DNA of 64,000 nt, taken from positions 8,672,501 to 8,736,500 of the forward strand of contig NZ_CP071091.1 of assembly GCF_017301635.1 (NCBI RefSeq). Reading direction: 5' to 3'. The DNA is from Myxococcus landrumus. GTDB taxonomy: Bacteria > Myxococcota > Myxococcia > Myxococcales > Myxococcaceae. Both the position numbers and the translations under genes were made by a program. Positions 20,184 to 27,950 of the stretch are shown here, piece by piece (position 1 is the first letter of the stretch; each line of letters starts with the position of its first letter). Under the pieces are notes generated by a model. That model was not told the origin of the DNA and did not search any database. It saw nothing but the letters and a program-made list of their open reading frames with translations.

Positions 20184-20936
20184 TCACGGCGACGGCACGG
20201 CCGGAGGGTCGGGCAGCAGCGTGAGCGGAACGCGCGGCGGGGCCTCCGCGTAGACGCCCTGATACTCGGGCGTCAGGAGCCTGGCCACCCGGCGCATCAT
20301 CGCATCCACCAGCGCCTGTCTCGGGTCCTCCGCGCCGGCGACCTCCGACTCCAGGTCCTCCACGCGGAACGAGGGGCCCACGCGGATGCGGACGTTCGCG
20401 CGATACAGCCGCTCGCCGCCCATGTCCCCGTCGTCGATGGGCATCAGCTTCTCTGTCCCCATCAACGCGATGGGGACCACCGGCACCCCGGCGCGCTTCG
20501 CGATGAGCGACACGCCCTTCTTGGCCTGCTGCAACTCGCCCGTGCGGCTGCGCGCGCCCTCGGGGAAGATGAGCACCGAGTCACCGCCCTTGAGCGTCTC
20601 CACCGCCCGGCGCATGGCCTCGATGTCCGGTGAGTTGGGCTTGATGGCGATGGTGTCCATCGTCTCCGACGCCAGCCGCGTCATCACCGTGCTTTGCAGC
20701 TTCACGCCCGCCATGAAGTACAGCTTGCGAGGACGGAAGGCGCGGTAGAGCGTGAAGCCATCCGCGTTGGACAAGTGGTTGCAGATGTAGAGGCACGGCT
20801 CATCCAGGAGGTAGCTCCGGCCCTCCACCTGCTCTTCCGCCAGCACATCCCACACGCTGTCCATCAGCGTGCGCACCACGTGGCGCCGGGGACCTTCCGG
20901 CAATCGGGCCATCAGCGAAAAGAGAATGCGGAGCAC
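20184..20936 (-). CDS. 1-acyl-sn-glycerol-3-phosphate acyltransferase (PlsC family)
   Basis: The protein has ~250 residues. It carries acyltransferase block I as NHLSNAD (NHX4D), block II around FRPRKLYFMAG, block III FPEGARSRTGELQQAKKG and block IV GVPVVPIALMG. It should acylate lysophosphatidate or a related lysolipid at the inner membrane. I chose GTG 20936, which has GGAGG ten bases upstream; the open frame runs to 21116, but the extra 60 residues look non-coding. The neighbour on the same strand is the THUMP methyltransferase. The exact acceptor is unknown. Confidence 0.85.
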   Translation of the reverse strand: MLRILFSLMARLPEGPRRHVVRTLMDSVWDVLAEEQVEGRSYLLDEPCLYICNHLSNADGFTLYRAFRPRKLYFMAGVKLQSTVMTRLASETMDTIAIKPNSPDIEAMRRAVETLKGGDSVLIFPEGARSRTGELQQAKKGVSLIAKRAGVPVVPIALMGTEKLMPIDDGDMGGERLYRANVRIRVGPSFRVEDLESEVAGAEDPRQALVDAMMRRVARLLTPEYQGVYAEAPPRVPLTLLPDPPAVPSP

Positions 20937-21217
20937 GCGTCGGTCGCCTCCACCTCGGGGACGGCCCGAGAGCATGGACCGGCGGAAGCCTGGATGTCCG
21001 GCTGTTGTGGCCCGGACTTCAAGCGGCACCACTGGCCACCAGAAGATGTAGTGCCATGATGGCCTCGGGTCAGCGCCCAGATGACGCTCCGCGGTGCCCG
21101 CTCGCGGGGCCGTCATGCAGCCAACGCTCCGGACCGACTGGGGGACGAGGTGTGCAGTTTTGCGTCAGCTGAACCCCATCGGCGAGCACCCCGGGTTTGC
21201 GCTAAGGGAGGAAGCAT
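20937..21217. promoter_or_regulatory. Divergent intergenic region, acyltransferase / FNR-like reductase
   Basis: These 281 bases separate two divergent genes and are the longest gene-free stretch in the window. The right end carries a near-ideal Shine-Dalgarno, AAGGGAGG (21204-21211), for the reductase. I see no convincing -35/-10 pair, operator palindrome or RNA gene. Confidence 0.4.
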
Positions 21218-22108
21218 ATGAGCGCCGCCGAAGCCGCCCCCTCGCGCAGCAGGAAGCCCGTGGAGTACGAGGTCACCGTCGACCGCGTGCGGATGGACAC
21301 GCACGACACGGCCACCCTCTTCCTCGACTTTGGAGACACCCCGCCGGACTACAAGGCCGGGCAGTTCATCAACATCGACCCCCACCAGTTCCTCGCGCTC
21401 GGCCGGCTGTCGGCCTACCTCCAGGAGCAGAAGGGGCGCAAGGAGCCGCAGCGCTCGTACTCGATGGCCTCCGCGCCCCACGAGCGGCACGTGGCCATCA
21501 CCGTGAAGGACGAGGAGTTCATCCCCGGCCTCACCCGCTACCCGCCGCTCCTGTCGCCCCTGCTCGTCCACGGCCGGCTCACGGGCGCGCGCATCAAGGT
21601 GCTGGGCTTCATGGGGCCCTATGTCCTGCCCGACGACGTGGAGCAGCGCACCGGGCACATCGTCCACCTGGTGGCGGGCTCGGGCGCGGTGCCCAACTTC
21701 GCCATCCTCAAGGACGCGCTGCACCGGAACCTGAAGCCTCGGCACACCGTCCTCATGTCCAACAAGACCTGGAGCGACGTGCTCTACCGCGAGGAACTCG
21801 AGGCCCTCGAGCGCCAGCACCCGGACCGCGTCCGCCTGGTCCACACGCTCACCCGGGAGCTGGACGAGTCGCGCTTCAGCGCGTCCGTGCGCAAGGGACG
21901 CATCCACCAGGCGCTCCTGGAGGAGCTCATCCCGGACCGGGAGACCTGCCTCGTCTACGCGTGCGGCCCGGCGATTACGCCGTGGGACCGGCGCAAGGCG
22001 CTGGAGACGCGCACGCCCGCGACGCCGCGCTTCATGGAGACGGTGCTGGGACACCTGCACTCGCTCGGCATCGAGGACAAGCGCATCAGGCGGGAGACGT
22101 ACGGGTAG
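21218..22108 (+). CDS. Ferredoxin-NADP reductase-like flavin oxidoreductase
   Basis: This 296-residue single-chain reductase has an FAD-binding barrel with PQRSYSMASAPHE (the RxYSxxS motif) preceded by YKAGQFINID, and an NAD(P) domain with VHLVAGSGAVPNFAILK, TVLMSNKTWSDVLYREEL and C-terminal LVYACGPAITPWDRR (CGP motif). There is no 2Fe-2S domain, so it should shuttle electrons between NAD(P)H and a ferredoxin or oxygenase encoded elsewhere. C-terminal PRFMETVLGHLHSLGI resembles the tail of benzoyl-CoA epoxidase reductases and related enzymes. Its 3' end overlaps the convergent kinase gene by 23 bases. Confidence 0.87.
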   Translation: MSAAEAAPSRSRKPVEYEVTVDRVRMDTHDTATLFLDFGDTPPDYKAGQFINIDPHQFLALGRLSAYLQEQKGRKEPQRSYSMASAPHERHVAITVKDEEFIPGLTRYPPLLSPLLVHGRLTGARIKVLGFMGPYVLPDDVEQRTGHIVHLVAGSGAVPNFAILKDALHRNLKPRHTVLMSNKTWSDVLYREELEALERQHPDRVRLVHTLTRELDESRFSASVRKGRIHQALLEELIPDRETCLVYACGPAITPWDRRKALETRTPATPRFMETVLGHLHSLGIEDKRIRRETYG

Positions 22109-23768
22109 GCGGAGGCGAGAGCGGGAGCACCACCTCGAAGCGGGCGCCTCGCTTGGGCCGGGCGCTCGCGCGCACCTGTCCCCCGTGAGCGAGCACCACG
22201 CGCTTGACGATGGCCAGCCCCAGGCCCCGGCCGTTGGCGCGGGTGAGGAAGAACGGCTCGAAGACGCGGCGAGGGTCCACGTCGGGAATGCCCGGGCCCT
22301 CGTCCTCCACCACGAGTTGGACGCCGTCCGGCACCGGCTCCACGCTCAGCCGCACGCGCCCGCCCGGAGGCGAGGCCTGCACGGCGTTGCGCACCAGGTG
22401 CGTGGCGGCGAGCTGGAGCAGCGTCTCGTCCCCGAGCAGCTCGGGCGTGTCCGGTGCTTCGTCCACCACGAAGCGCAGCGTGGGTGCATCCGGTGGCCCA
22501 TGGAGCTGGCCGAGCGCGCGGCGCACCAGTTCGCCCAGGTGCACCGGACGAGGACGCGGCTCCAGCGGACGCACCACGTCCAGCAGGTCCCGGACGATGT
22601 CCTCCAGCCGGACCGCCTCCTCCTCCATCATCCCCACCGCGGCATGTCCGGTGGGGCCCAGGTGCGGCTCGCGCCGCAGCACCGCCACCGCGTTGAGGAT
22701 GGCGCCCAGGGGATTGCGCACCTCGTGGGCCACCACGCCCGCGGCCTCGCCCAGCACCGTCAGGCGCTCGTGGGCCACCAGCTCCTCCTGGAGCCGGGAC
22801 AGCTCGGCCAGTCGCTCCGCGGCCGTGCGGTGGTGCCTCACGTTCTCCAGCATGCCGCCCACCATCTGCGCGAAGAGCTCCAGCGTGCTCGCGGCGGCGG
22901 GCGTGAGGTCCATGCCTTGCGCGGAGAGGAGGCCGAACGGCTGGCCTCCCACGAAGATGGGCGCGTCGAGCGCGCGGATGCCGGAGGGATAGGTGCGTTG
23001 GATGTCCGCGAAGACCTCGGGCGCGTGGACGCGATGGGCCAGGCCGAGCGCGTCTTGATGGAAGGCCGCCTTGCGCCGCGTGAGCACCTCCGCCAGGTGG
23101 GGCAGGAGGCCGAGCGGAATGCGGACCTCTGAAATCGGCGCGCCGTATGTCCGCTCGGCGAGCGCGACGACGGCCGGCTCCTGGCGCATGGGCCCATGCC
23201 GGAACACGTCGCCTTCGACCAGGAGGATGGCCGCATAGAAGCCCTGCCGGTGGACGGCCTCCACCGCCGACTCCAGGACTTCCCGCTCGGTGCCCGCGTG
23301 CAGCATGTCCGACGCGGCGGCGCCCAGCGCTTCGATGAGCCGGTGCGTGGTGTCCTCGCCCGCGGCGTCATGCAGGAGCAGCACCGTCTCCAGGGGCGTG
23401 GCGCCGGGCGCGAAGGTCGCCGTCATCGTGCGCTCGCGTCCATCCGAGGCGCGCAGGCGCAGCCACAGGGGATGCTCCGGCCGGGGCCGCTCGTTGGCGA
23501 GGGCCTCGTGGACGGCCTCCACCCAGCGGCGCTCCACCGGGGCGAAGCGCTCCATGAGCACGCTGACGGGGGTGGCCTTCAGCTCCTCGGCGGAGATTCC
23601 CAGCAGGGCCACCATGGCCGCGTTGGCGACCCGCACCTGATCTCCCCGGATGACCGCCGCGGGGGTGGGCAGCCCTTCAAGCAGCCAATAGTCGTTGGGC
23701 GCGGCGGGAGCGTCGGGGGGCACGGGGGGGGTCCTGGCGGACGGCGAGGGGGGGAAAAGCGGACGCAA
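22086..23768 (-). CDS. PAS-GAF sensor histidine kinase (soluble)
   Basis: The protein has 560 residues with no membrane segment. It has a Pro-rich leader, a PAS domain (~30-135, LPTPAAVIRGDQVRVANAAM), a GAF-like domain (~145-320), a HisKA with phospho-His in GVVAHEVRNPLGAI, and an HATPase with N-box HLVRNAVQASP, G1 EDEGPGIP and G2 NGRGLGLAIV. It probably senses a cytosolic ligand or redox state. No partner regulator is directly adjacent, although a stand-alone receiver lies 1.4 kb away at 25190. The start is a TTG only 39 bases from a divergent small gene; an internal start is possible. Output is unknown. Confidence 0.88.
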   Translation of the reverse strand: MRPLFPPSPSARTPPVPPDAPAAPNDYWLLEGLPTPAAVIRGDQVRVANAAMVALLGISAEELKATPVSVLMERFAPVERRWVEAVHEALANERPRPEHPLWLRLRASDGRERTMTATFAPGATPLETVLLLHDAAGEDTTHRLIEALGAAASDMLHAGTEREVLESAVEAVHRQGFYAAILLVEGDVFRHGPMRQEPAVVALAERTYGAPISEVRIPLGLLPHLAEVLTRRKAAFHQDALGLAHRVHAPEVFADIQRTYPSGIRALDAPIFVGGQPFGLLSAQGMDLTPAAASTLELFAQMVGGMLENVRHHRTAAERLAELSRLQEELVAHERLTVLGEAAGVVAHEVRNPLGAILNAVAVLRREPHLGPTGHAAVGMMEEEAVRLEDIVRDLLDVVRPLEPRPRPVHLGELVRRALGQLHGPPDAPTLRFVVDEAPDTPELLGDETLLQLAATHLVRNAVQASPPGGRVRLSVEPVPDGVQLVVEDEGPGIPDVDPRRVFEPFFLTRANGRGLGLAIVKRVVLAHGGQVRASARPKRGARFEVVLPLSPPPTRTSPA

Positions 23769-23807
23769 TCGGTGGAGGGGTGCCTCGTAGAAGAGGGCGA
23801 GGGGTCA

Positions 23808-23939
23808 ATGAAAAGAGGGATGGACACCATGAACTTCATGAACGTGATGGACCGAGGCGACCTGGAGCTCAAGGCAGTGGTGGCGGTGATGATGGCCTTC
23901 GTGATGACCGGAGGCGTCTTCCTCGGCCAGCTGCTGTAG
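23808..23939 (+). CDS. Small single-pass membrane protein, 43 residues
   Basis: This short open frame starts with ATG at 23808, shortly after GAGGGG, and ends with TAG. It is Met-rich at the N-terminus (MKRGMDTMNFMNVMDRGD) and has one strongly hydrophobic helix, AVVAVMMAFVMTGGVFLGQLL, ending at the C-terminus. It is too short for most gene callers. A G/C hairpin follows its stop. It is divergent from the histidine kinase gene, only 39 bases away. No family is recognised; a small membrane or regulatory protein is the most I can say. Confidence 0.55.
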   Translation: MKRGMDTMNFMNVMDRGDLELKAVVAVMMAFVMTGGVFLGQLL

Positions 23940-23950
23940 TCCTCATCCCC

Positions 23951-23967
23951 GGGCGGCCCCACCGCCC
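23951..23967. terminator. Short GC hairpin between small ORF and GYF/PilZ gene
   Basis: GGGCGG (23951-23956) and CCGCCC (23962-23967) form a perfect 6-bp stem with a 5-base loop in the 32-base gap between two convergent genes. There is no T tract, so it is a weak candidate. Confidence 0.4.
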
Positions 23968-23971
23968 AGGG

Positions 23972-25168
23972 CTACTTGGGAGGCTTTCGGCTCACGAACT
24001 GCTGAATGAACTCCCGCTCCTCCTTGCGGAGGCTGCTGAGCCGCAACCCATAGCCGCGCGGGTTCTTGCCGTCATCGAGTGAGTTCTCCCAGATGACGGA
24101 GCTGCGCAACGTCATCACCCGCGACGGCTCATCGAAGCGCAACGTCAGCTCCACCAGCGTCCCCAGCCGCAGCGGCTTGTCGGTGGCGATGAACAAGCCA
24201 CCCGACGACAAGTTGATGATGCGGTGGTCGGTGAAGATGCCCGCGTTCTGCAGGGACACCCGCACGTCCGCGTGGATGCGATCATCCGTGCGGCGCTCCA
24301 ACCCCACGAACTCCGCGCTGGAGTAGGTGGGCGCGGCGGCGGCCTTGCGCAGGGGCGGTGCGGGCGGAGGCGGCGCGGGCCGTGCGGGAGGCGGCAGCGT
24401 GTGCGTGCGCTGGACTGGAGGCGCCGCGGGCGCCGCGTGCATCACCGGAGGCGGCGGACGCTGCGGCATCGCCGGCATGACGGGCGGCTCCGCGACGGGC
24501 GCACGCGCGGCGACTTGCATCACGGGCTGCGCCGCCACCTGCTGCATCGCGGGCTGCGCCGGTGCGGGCGAGCGCGCGACGGCGGGCGCCACCGGCGGGA
24601 CGGGCGGAGCAATGGCGGGCGCCACCGAGGCCACGACGGGCGGAGGCGGCGGCAGCGGCCCGTTCATGTCCAGCCGCGGCGGCATGGGCCGGGACTGCGG
24701 GAAGGCGCCCTGGGCGTAGAGCACCTCGACCTCGCGCATGCAGCGCGAGAGGAAGTCGAAGATCTCCGCCGACACCTTGCGCAGCTCCGGATGGGTCTCC
24801 GGCGCCAGGTGCTCGGGCGAGAAGCGCTTGGCCATGCGGAAGAAGGCCAGCCGCACTTCATCCAGGCTGGAGGTCGGCTTGGCGCCGAAGACCTCGTGCG
24901 GGGGAAGGTTCTGCAGGCCCTTCAATTGGGTGCGCAGGCGCTCGGCCTGTTGATGTTCCGCCGAGGGGCCAGGGCGCGCCGTGGCGAACAAGTCGCGCAG
25001 CTCCGGCAGGTCCTGCACCGCCACCCATTGGGTGCCATCGCGCGACGCGCGCACCGCGGCCTTCAACCGGCCGGAGGCAATCAACTCTCGAAGAGCCTGG
25101 AGGGCGAGCGGGCCCAGCACGCGCCCCAGGTTGTCCGCAACCCAGTAACCGACAGCAGGAGACGACAC
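23972..25168 (-). CDS. GYF-like / PilZ domain protein with Pro-rich linker
   Basis: The protein has 398 residues and a GTG start with AGAGG seven bases upstream. Residues 1-65 resemble a GYF_2 module (GYWVADNLGRVLGPLALQALRELIASGRL). Residues ~90-150 are helical and J-like (LDEVRLAFFRMAKRFSPEHLAPETHPELRKVSAEI), without a clear HPD. Then comes a ~120-residue Pro/Ala linker and a C-terminal PilZ domain with ERRTDDRIHADVRV, NLSSGGLFIATDKPL and SSVIWEN. The RRxxR-like site and NxSxGG motif are those that bind cyclic di-GMP. It follows the stand-alone receiver gene by 21 bases on the same strand, which suggests joint action in motility or polarity; that is inference. Confidence 0.85.
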   Translation of the reverse strand: MSSPAVGYWVADNLGRVLGPLALQALRELIASGRLKAAVRASRDGTQWVAVQDLPELRDLFATARPGPSAEHQQAERLRTQLKGLQNLPPHEVFGAKPTSSLDEVRLAFFRMAKRFSPEHLAPETHPELRKVSAEIFDFLSRCMREVEVLYAQGAFPQSRPMPPRLDMNGPLPPPPPVVASVAPAIAPPVPPVAPAVARSPAPAQPAMQQVAAQPVMQVAARAPVAEPPVMPAMPQRPPPPVMHAAPAAPPVQRTHTLPPPARPAPPPPAPPLRKAAAAPTYSSAEFVGLERRTDDRIHADVRVSLQNAGIFTDHRIINLSSGGLFIATDKPLRLGTLVELTLRFDEPSRVMTLRSSVIWENSLDDGKNPRGYGLRLSSLRKEEREFIQQFVSRKPPK

Positions 25169-25189
25169 GCAGACACCTCTGGGGCGAAG

Positions 25190-25564
25190 TCAGTGAGCCA
25201 GCGCCTGGCGCACGGCCGAGGCGATCTCCAGCGGGTGGAAGGGCTTCCCGACGAAGCCCACCGCCCCCGCTGCCATGGCCTGCTCCACCACGGGCTCGGC
25301 GTCCATGCTGCTGATGACGAGCACGCGCGTTCCTGGCGACACCTGCTTGATGGCGCCCAGCACCTCCAGCCCGCTCTTCTTGGGCATGAAGAGGTCCAGG
25401 AACATCACCGCGGGCTTCTCACGAGCGGCCACCGCGAGCCCCTCTTCGCCATCCGCGGCCTCGAGCAACCTCAGCTCGATGCCCGTGTCGGAGATGACGT
25501 CCTTGAGGATGCGGCGCACGAAGCTGTCGTCGTCGACGAGCAGCAATGTCGGAGTGTCGGACAT
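25190..25564 (-). CDS. Stand-alone response regulator receiver (CheY-like)
   Basis: This 124-residue protein is a receiver domain and nothing else. TLLLVDDDSFVRR is the acidic pocket, D57 in VMFLDLFMPKKSG the phosphorylation site, VLVISSMDAEP the switch Ser region, and VGFVGKPFHPLEI carries the conserved Lys. It can only act by protein contact. It lies directly upstream of the PilZ protein on the same strand (21-base gap). The histidine kinase at 22086-23768 is the nearest possible phosphodonor. Confidence 0.92.
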   Translation of the reverse strand: MSDTPTLLLVDDDSFVRRILKDVISDTGIELRLLEAADGEEGLAVAAREKPAVMFLDLFMPKKSGLEVLGAIKQVSPGTRVLVISSMDAEPVVEQAMAAGAVGFVGKPFHPLEIASAVRQALAH

Positions 25565-25646
25565 GGCGCCGCATGATACTTGGACCGCGCAACATCCGCG
25601 CGAGGTCCTCGAACGCCTGCTCGCCTTTTTGGGTTAAGGGGTGAGC

Positions 25647-27038
25647 ATGCCCATCGCTCAGGCTCTCTCTCACTTCGAGTCCCAGAAGTCCGCCTATCTC
25701 GAGGACCTCAAGGCCCTCGTGCGCATACCCAGCGTCTCGTTTCCGGGGTTTGACGCGGCCCGGGTCCGGGAGAGCGCGGAGGCCACTTCTCGACTCTTGA
25801 AAGACCGTGGGTTTGAAAACGTTCAGCTACTCGAAATTGGGGAGGCCCACCCCTACGTCTACGGCGAGGTGCTGAGGTCCCCAGGCGCACCTACGTTGCT
25901 GTTGTATGCCCATCACGATGTGCAGCCGGCGGGGGACGAGTCGCTGTGGAAGAGCCCTCCGTTCGAGCCGCAGATTCGCGACGGCCGGCTGTACGGGCGA
26001 GGCACCGCGGACGACAAGGCGGGCATCGTGGTGCACGCGTCGGCGGTGGACGCGTGGCTGAAGGGCACGGGCAAGCTGCCGCTCAACGTGAAGGTGCTCA
26101 TCGAGGGCGAGGAGGAGATTGGCAGCAACCATCTGTCCGCGTTCCTACAGAAGCACGCGGCGCTCCTGAAGGCGGACGCCATCGTCCTGACGGACACGTC
26201 GAACTTCGACACGGGGCTGCCGTCCATCACCACCGCGCTGCGGGGGCTCGTCACGGTGGACGTGGAGGTGCGCGCGCTGAAGCAGGCGGTGCACTCCGGA
26301 ATGTGGGGCGGGCCGGTGCCGGACCCGGTGATGGCGCTGTGCCGGATGCTGGCGACGCTGACGAACGCCGATGGCTCCATCGCGATTGAAGGGCTCCAGG
26401 AGAAGGTGAAGCCGCTCACCCAGGCGGAGCGCGACAGCATCCAGTCGCTCCCCGGTGACGAGGCGTCCTTCCGCGAGCAGGTGGGGCTGTTGCCCGGCGT
26501 GCAGATGCTGGGCGGGCGGCACCCGTGGGAGATGAACTGGCGTCAGCCGAGCATCGCCATCAACGCCATCCAGGCCAGCACGCGCAAGGACGCGCGCAAC
26601 ATCATCTGCGACGCGGCCTGGGCGCGCGTGGGCATCCGCATCGTTCCGGACCTGGACGCGCGGGACGTGGAGCAGCGGCTGAAGGCGCACTTGAGCAAGG
26701 TGTGTCCGTGGGGGCTGGAGCTGAGCTTCGAGACGGAGGGCGCCTCGGGGTGGTGGTACACGGACCCGTCGCATCCGGCGTTCCAGGCGGCCTTCCGCGC
26801 GCTGGAGAAGGGCTACGGGACGAAGGCGGTGGCCATTGGTTGCGGCGCGTCCATTCCCTTCGTGGAGCCGTTCGCGCGGGAGCTGGGCGGCGTGCCCGCG
26901 CTGCTCATCGGCGTGGAGGACCCGTACACGTATGCCCATTCGGAGAACGAGAGCCTGCACGTGGGCGACTGGGAGAAGTCCATCCTCAGCGCCATCCACC
27001 TCTATGACGAGCTGGCGCGGGTGCTGACCGCGCGCTGA
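25647..27038 (+). CDS. M20-family metallopeptidase (dipeptidase)
   Basis: The protein has 463 residues; ATG 25647 is preferred over GTG 25641 because AAGGGG (25635-25640) is properly spaced only from the ATG. Metal-binding landmarks of M20 are LLYAHHDVQPAG, GRGTADDKAGIVVHASA and IEGEEEIGSNHL, followed by the dimerisation lid and C-terminal YAHSENESLHV with a ligand His. It hydrolyses dipeptides or N-acyl amino acids with two zinc ions in the cytosol. Length and layout match the CPG2/CNDP dipeptidase branch. It is divergent from the receiver gene and is followed after 69 bases by a membrane-protein gene. Confidence 0.9.
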   Translation: MPIAQALSHFESQKSAYLEDLKALVRIPSVSFPGFDAARVRESAEATSRLLKDRGFENVQLLEIGEAHPYVYGEVLRSPGAPTLLLYAHHDVQPAGDESLWKSPPFEPQIRDGRLYGRGTADDKAGIVVHASAVDAWLKGTGKLPLNVKVLIEGEEEIGSNHLSAFLQKHAALLKADAIVLTDTSNFDTGLPSITTALRGLVTVDVEVRALKQAVHSGMWGGPVPDPVMALCRMLATLTNADGSIAIEGLQEKVKPLTQAERDSIQSLPGDEASFREQVGLLPGVQMLGGRHPWEMNWRQPSIAINAIQASTRKDARNIICDAAWARVGIRIVPDLDARDVEQRLKAHLSKVCPWGLELSFETEGASGWWYTDPSHPAFQAAFRALEKGYGTKAVAIGCGASIPFVEPFARELGGVPALLIGVEDPYTYAHSENESLHVGDWEKSILSAIHLYDELARVLTAR

Positions 27039-27107
27039 CGCGGCTTTCGCTCGGGGGTGGGGCGTGTTTACTTCCTGGGACACGACGAGGCCCGGGGGGC
27101 GCGCGCC

Positions 27108-27947
27108 ATGTTCAAGGGAGTGGATGCGGCAGTGGTCGCCATGTCGCTGGTGGCCGCCGTGTTCGAGGTGCTGATGCCGCTGGCCCTGGCCCTCTGGGCG
27201 CGGCGGCGGCTGGGCGTGGCGTGGAAGGTGGTGGGGTGGGGCGCGCTGACCTTCGCGTTGTCACAGCTCCTCACCCGACTGCCGATGGTCCAGGTGCTCG
27301 GGCTGGTCCTGACGCCGGCGCTCAAGGACTCCCAGGTGCTGGAGACCCTCTGGTTGCTCTTCCTGTGCCTGACGGCGGGGCTGTTCGAGGAGACGGCGCG
27401 GCTGTGGGTGTTTGGCCGGCCCCTGAAGGACTTCCGGCGCTGGCGCGACGCGGTGGGCTTGGGCGTGGGCCATGGAGGGCTGGAGTCGGCCCTCCTCGTG
27501 GCGGGCATGACGGTGATGGGACTCTTCGCCATGGCGACGCTGGCGCACATGGACCCGGCGACGCTGTCGCTTCCTCCCGACAAGCTGGATGCGGTGGTGA
27601 AGGCGAAGCAGTCCTTCGCGGAGCTGCGCTGGTGGAGTCCGCTCCTGGGGGCCTACGAGCGCGTGGGCGCCCTGGTGGCGCAAATCGCACTGTCGCTGCT
27701 GGTGCTACAGCGTTACGTGCGAGGGAGCCTGCGCTGGTACTGGCTGGCGGTGGCGGCGCACTTCGTCTTCAACCTGGCGGCCGTGCTGGTGGCGAAGCAG
27801 TGGGGTGCGGTGGCGAGCGAGGGCGTGGTGACGGGGTTCGCGCTGGTGGGCCTGGCCGTCATCCTGCGCTTGCGCCGCGAAGAGGCGGCGCGGCAGGACT
27901 CGGGCCAGGCCCAGTCTCCGGATGTACCGTCGGGCGTTGCTTCTTGA
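27108..27947 (+). CDS. YhfC-family intramembrane metalloprotease-like membrane protein
   Basis: The product has 279 residues with about 7-8 hydrophobic segments. Conserved elements for the CPBP/PrsW-related YhfC family are GLFEETARLWVFG (a paired Glu motif), GVGHGGLESALL and AVAAHFVFNLAAVL. These supply the Glu and His residues expected to bind a catalytic zinc inside the membrane. The substrate is unknown. The ATG at 27108 was used; upstream frame to 27057 lacks a signal. It ends 3 bases before the convergent M23 peptidase gene. Confidence 0.75.
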   Translation: MFKGVDAAVVAMSLVAAVFEVLMPLALALWARRRLGVAWKVVGWGALTFALSQLLTRLPMVQVLGLVLTPALKDSQVLETLWLLFLCLTAGLFEETARLWVFGRPLKDFRRWRDAVGLGVGHGGLESALLVAGMTVMGLFAMATLAHMDPATLSLPPDKLDAVVKAKQSFAELRWWSPLLGAYERVGALVAQIALSLLVLQRYVRGSLRWYWLAVAAHFVFNLAAVLVAKQWGAVASEGVVTGFALVGLAVILRLRREEAARQDSGQAQSPDVPSGVAS

Positions 27948-27950
27948 GGT

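Noticed and set aside
21113..22060. 315-codon frame on the - strand across the FNR-like gene
   Set aside because: No start signal or domain; antisense of a clear reductase.
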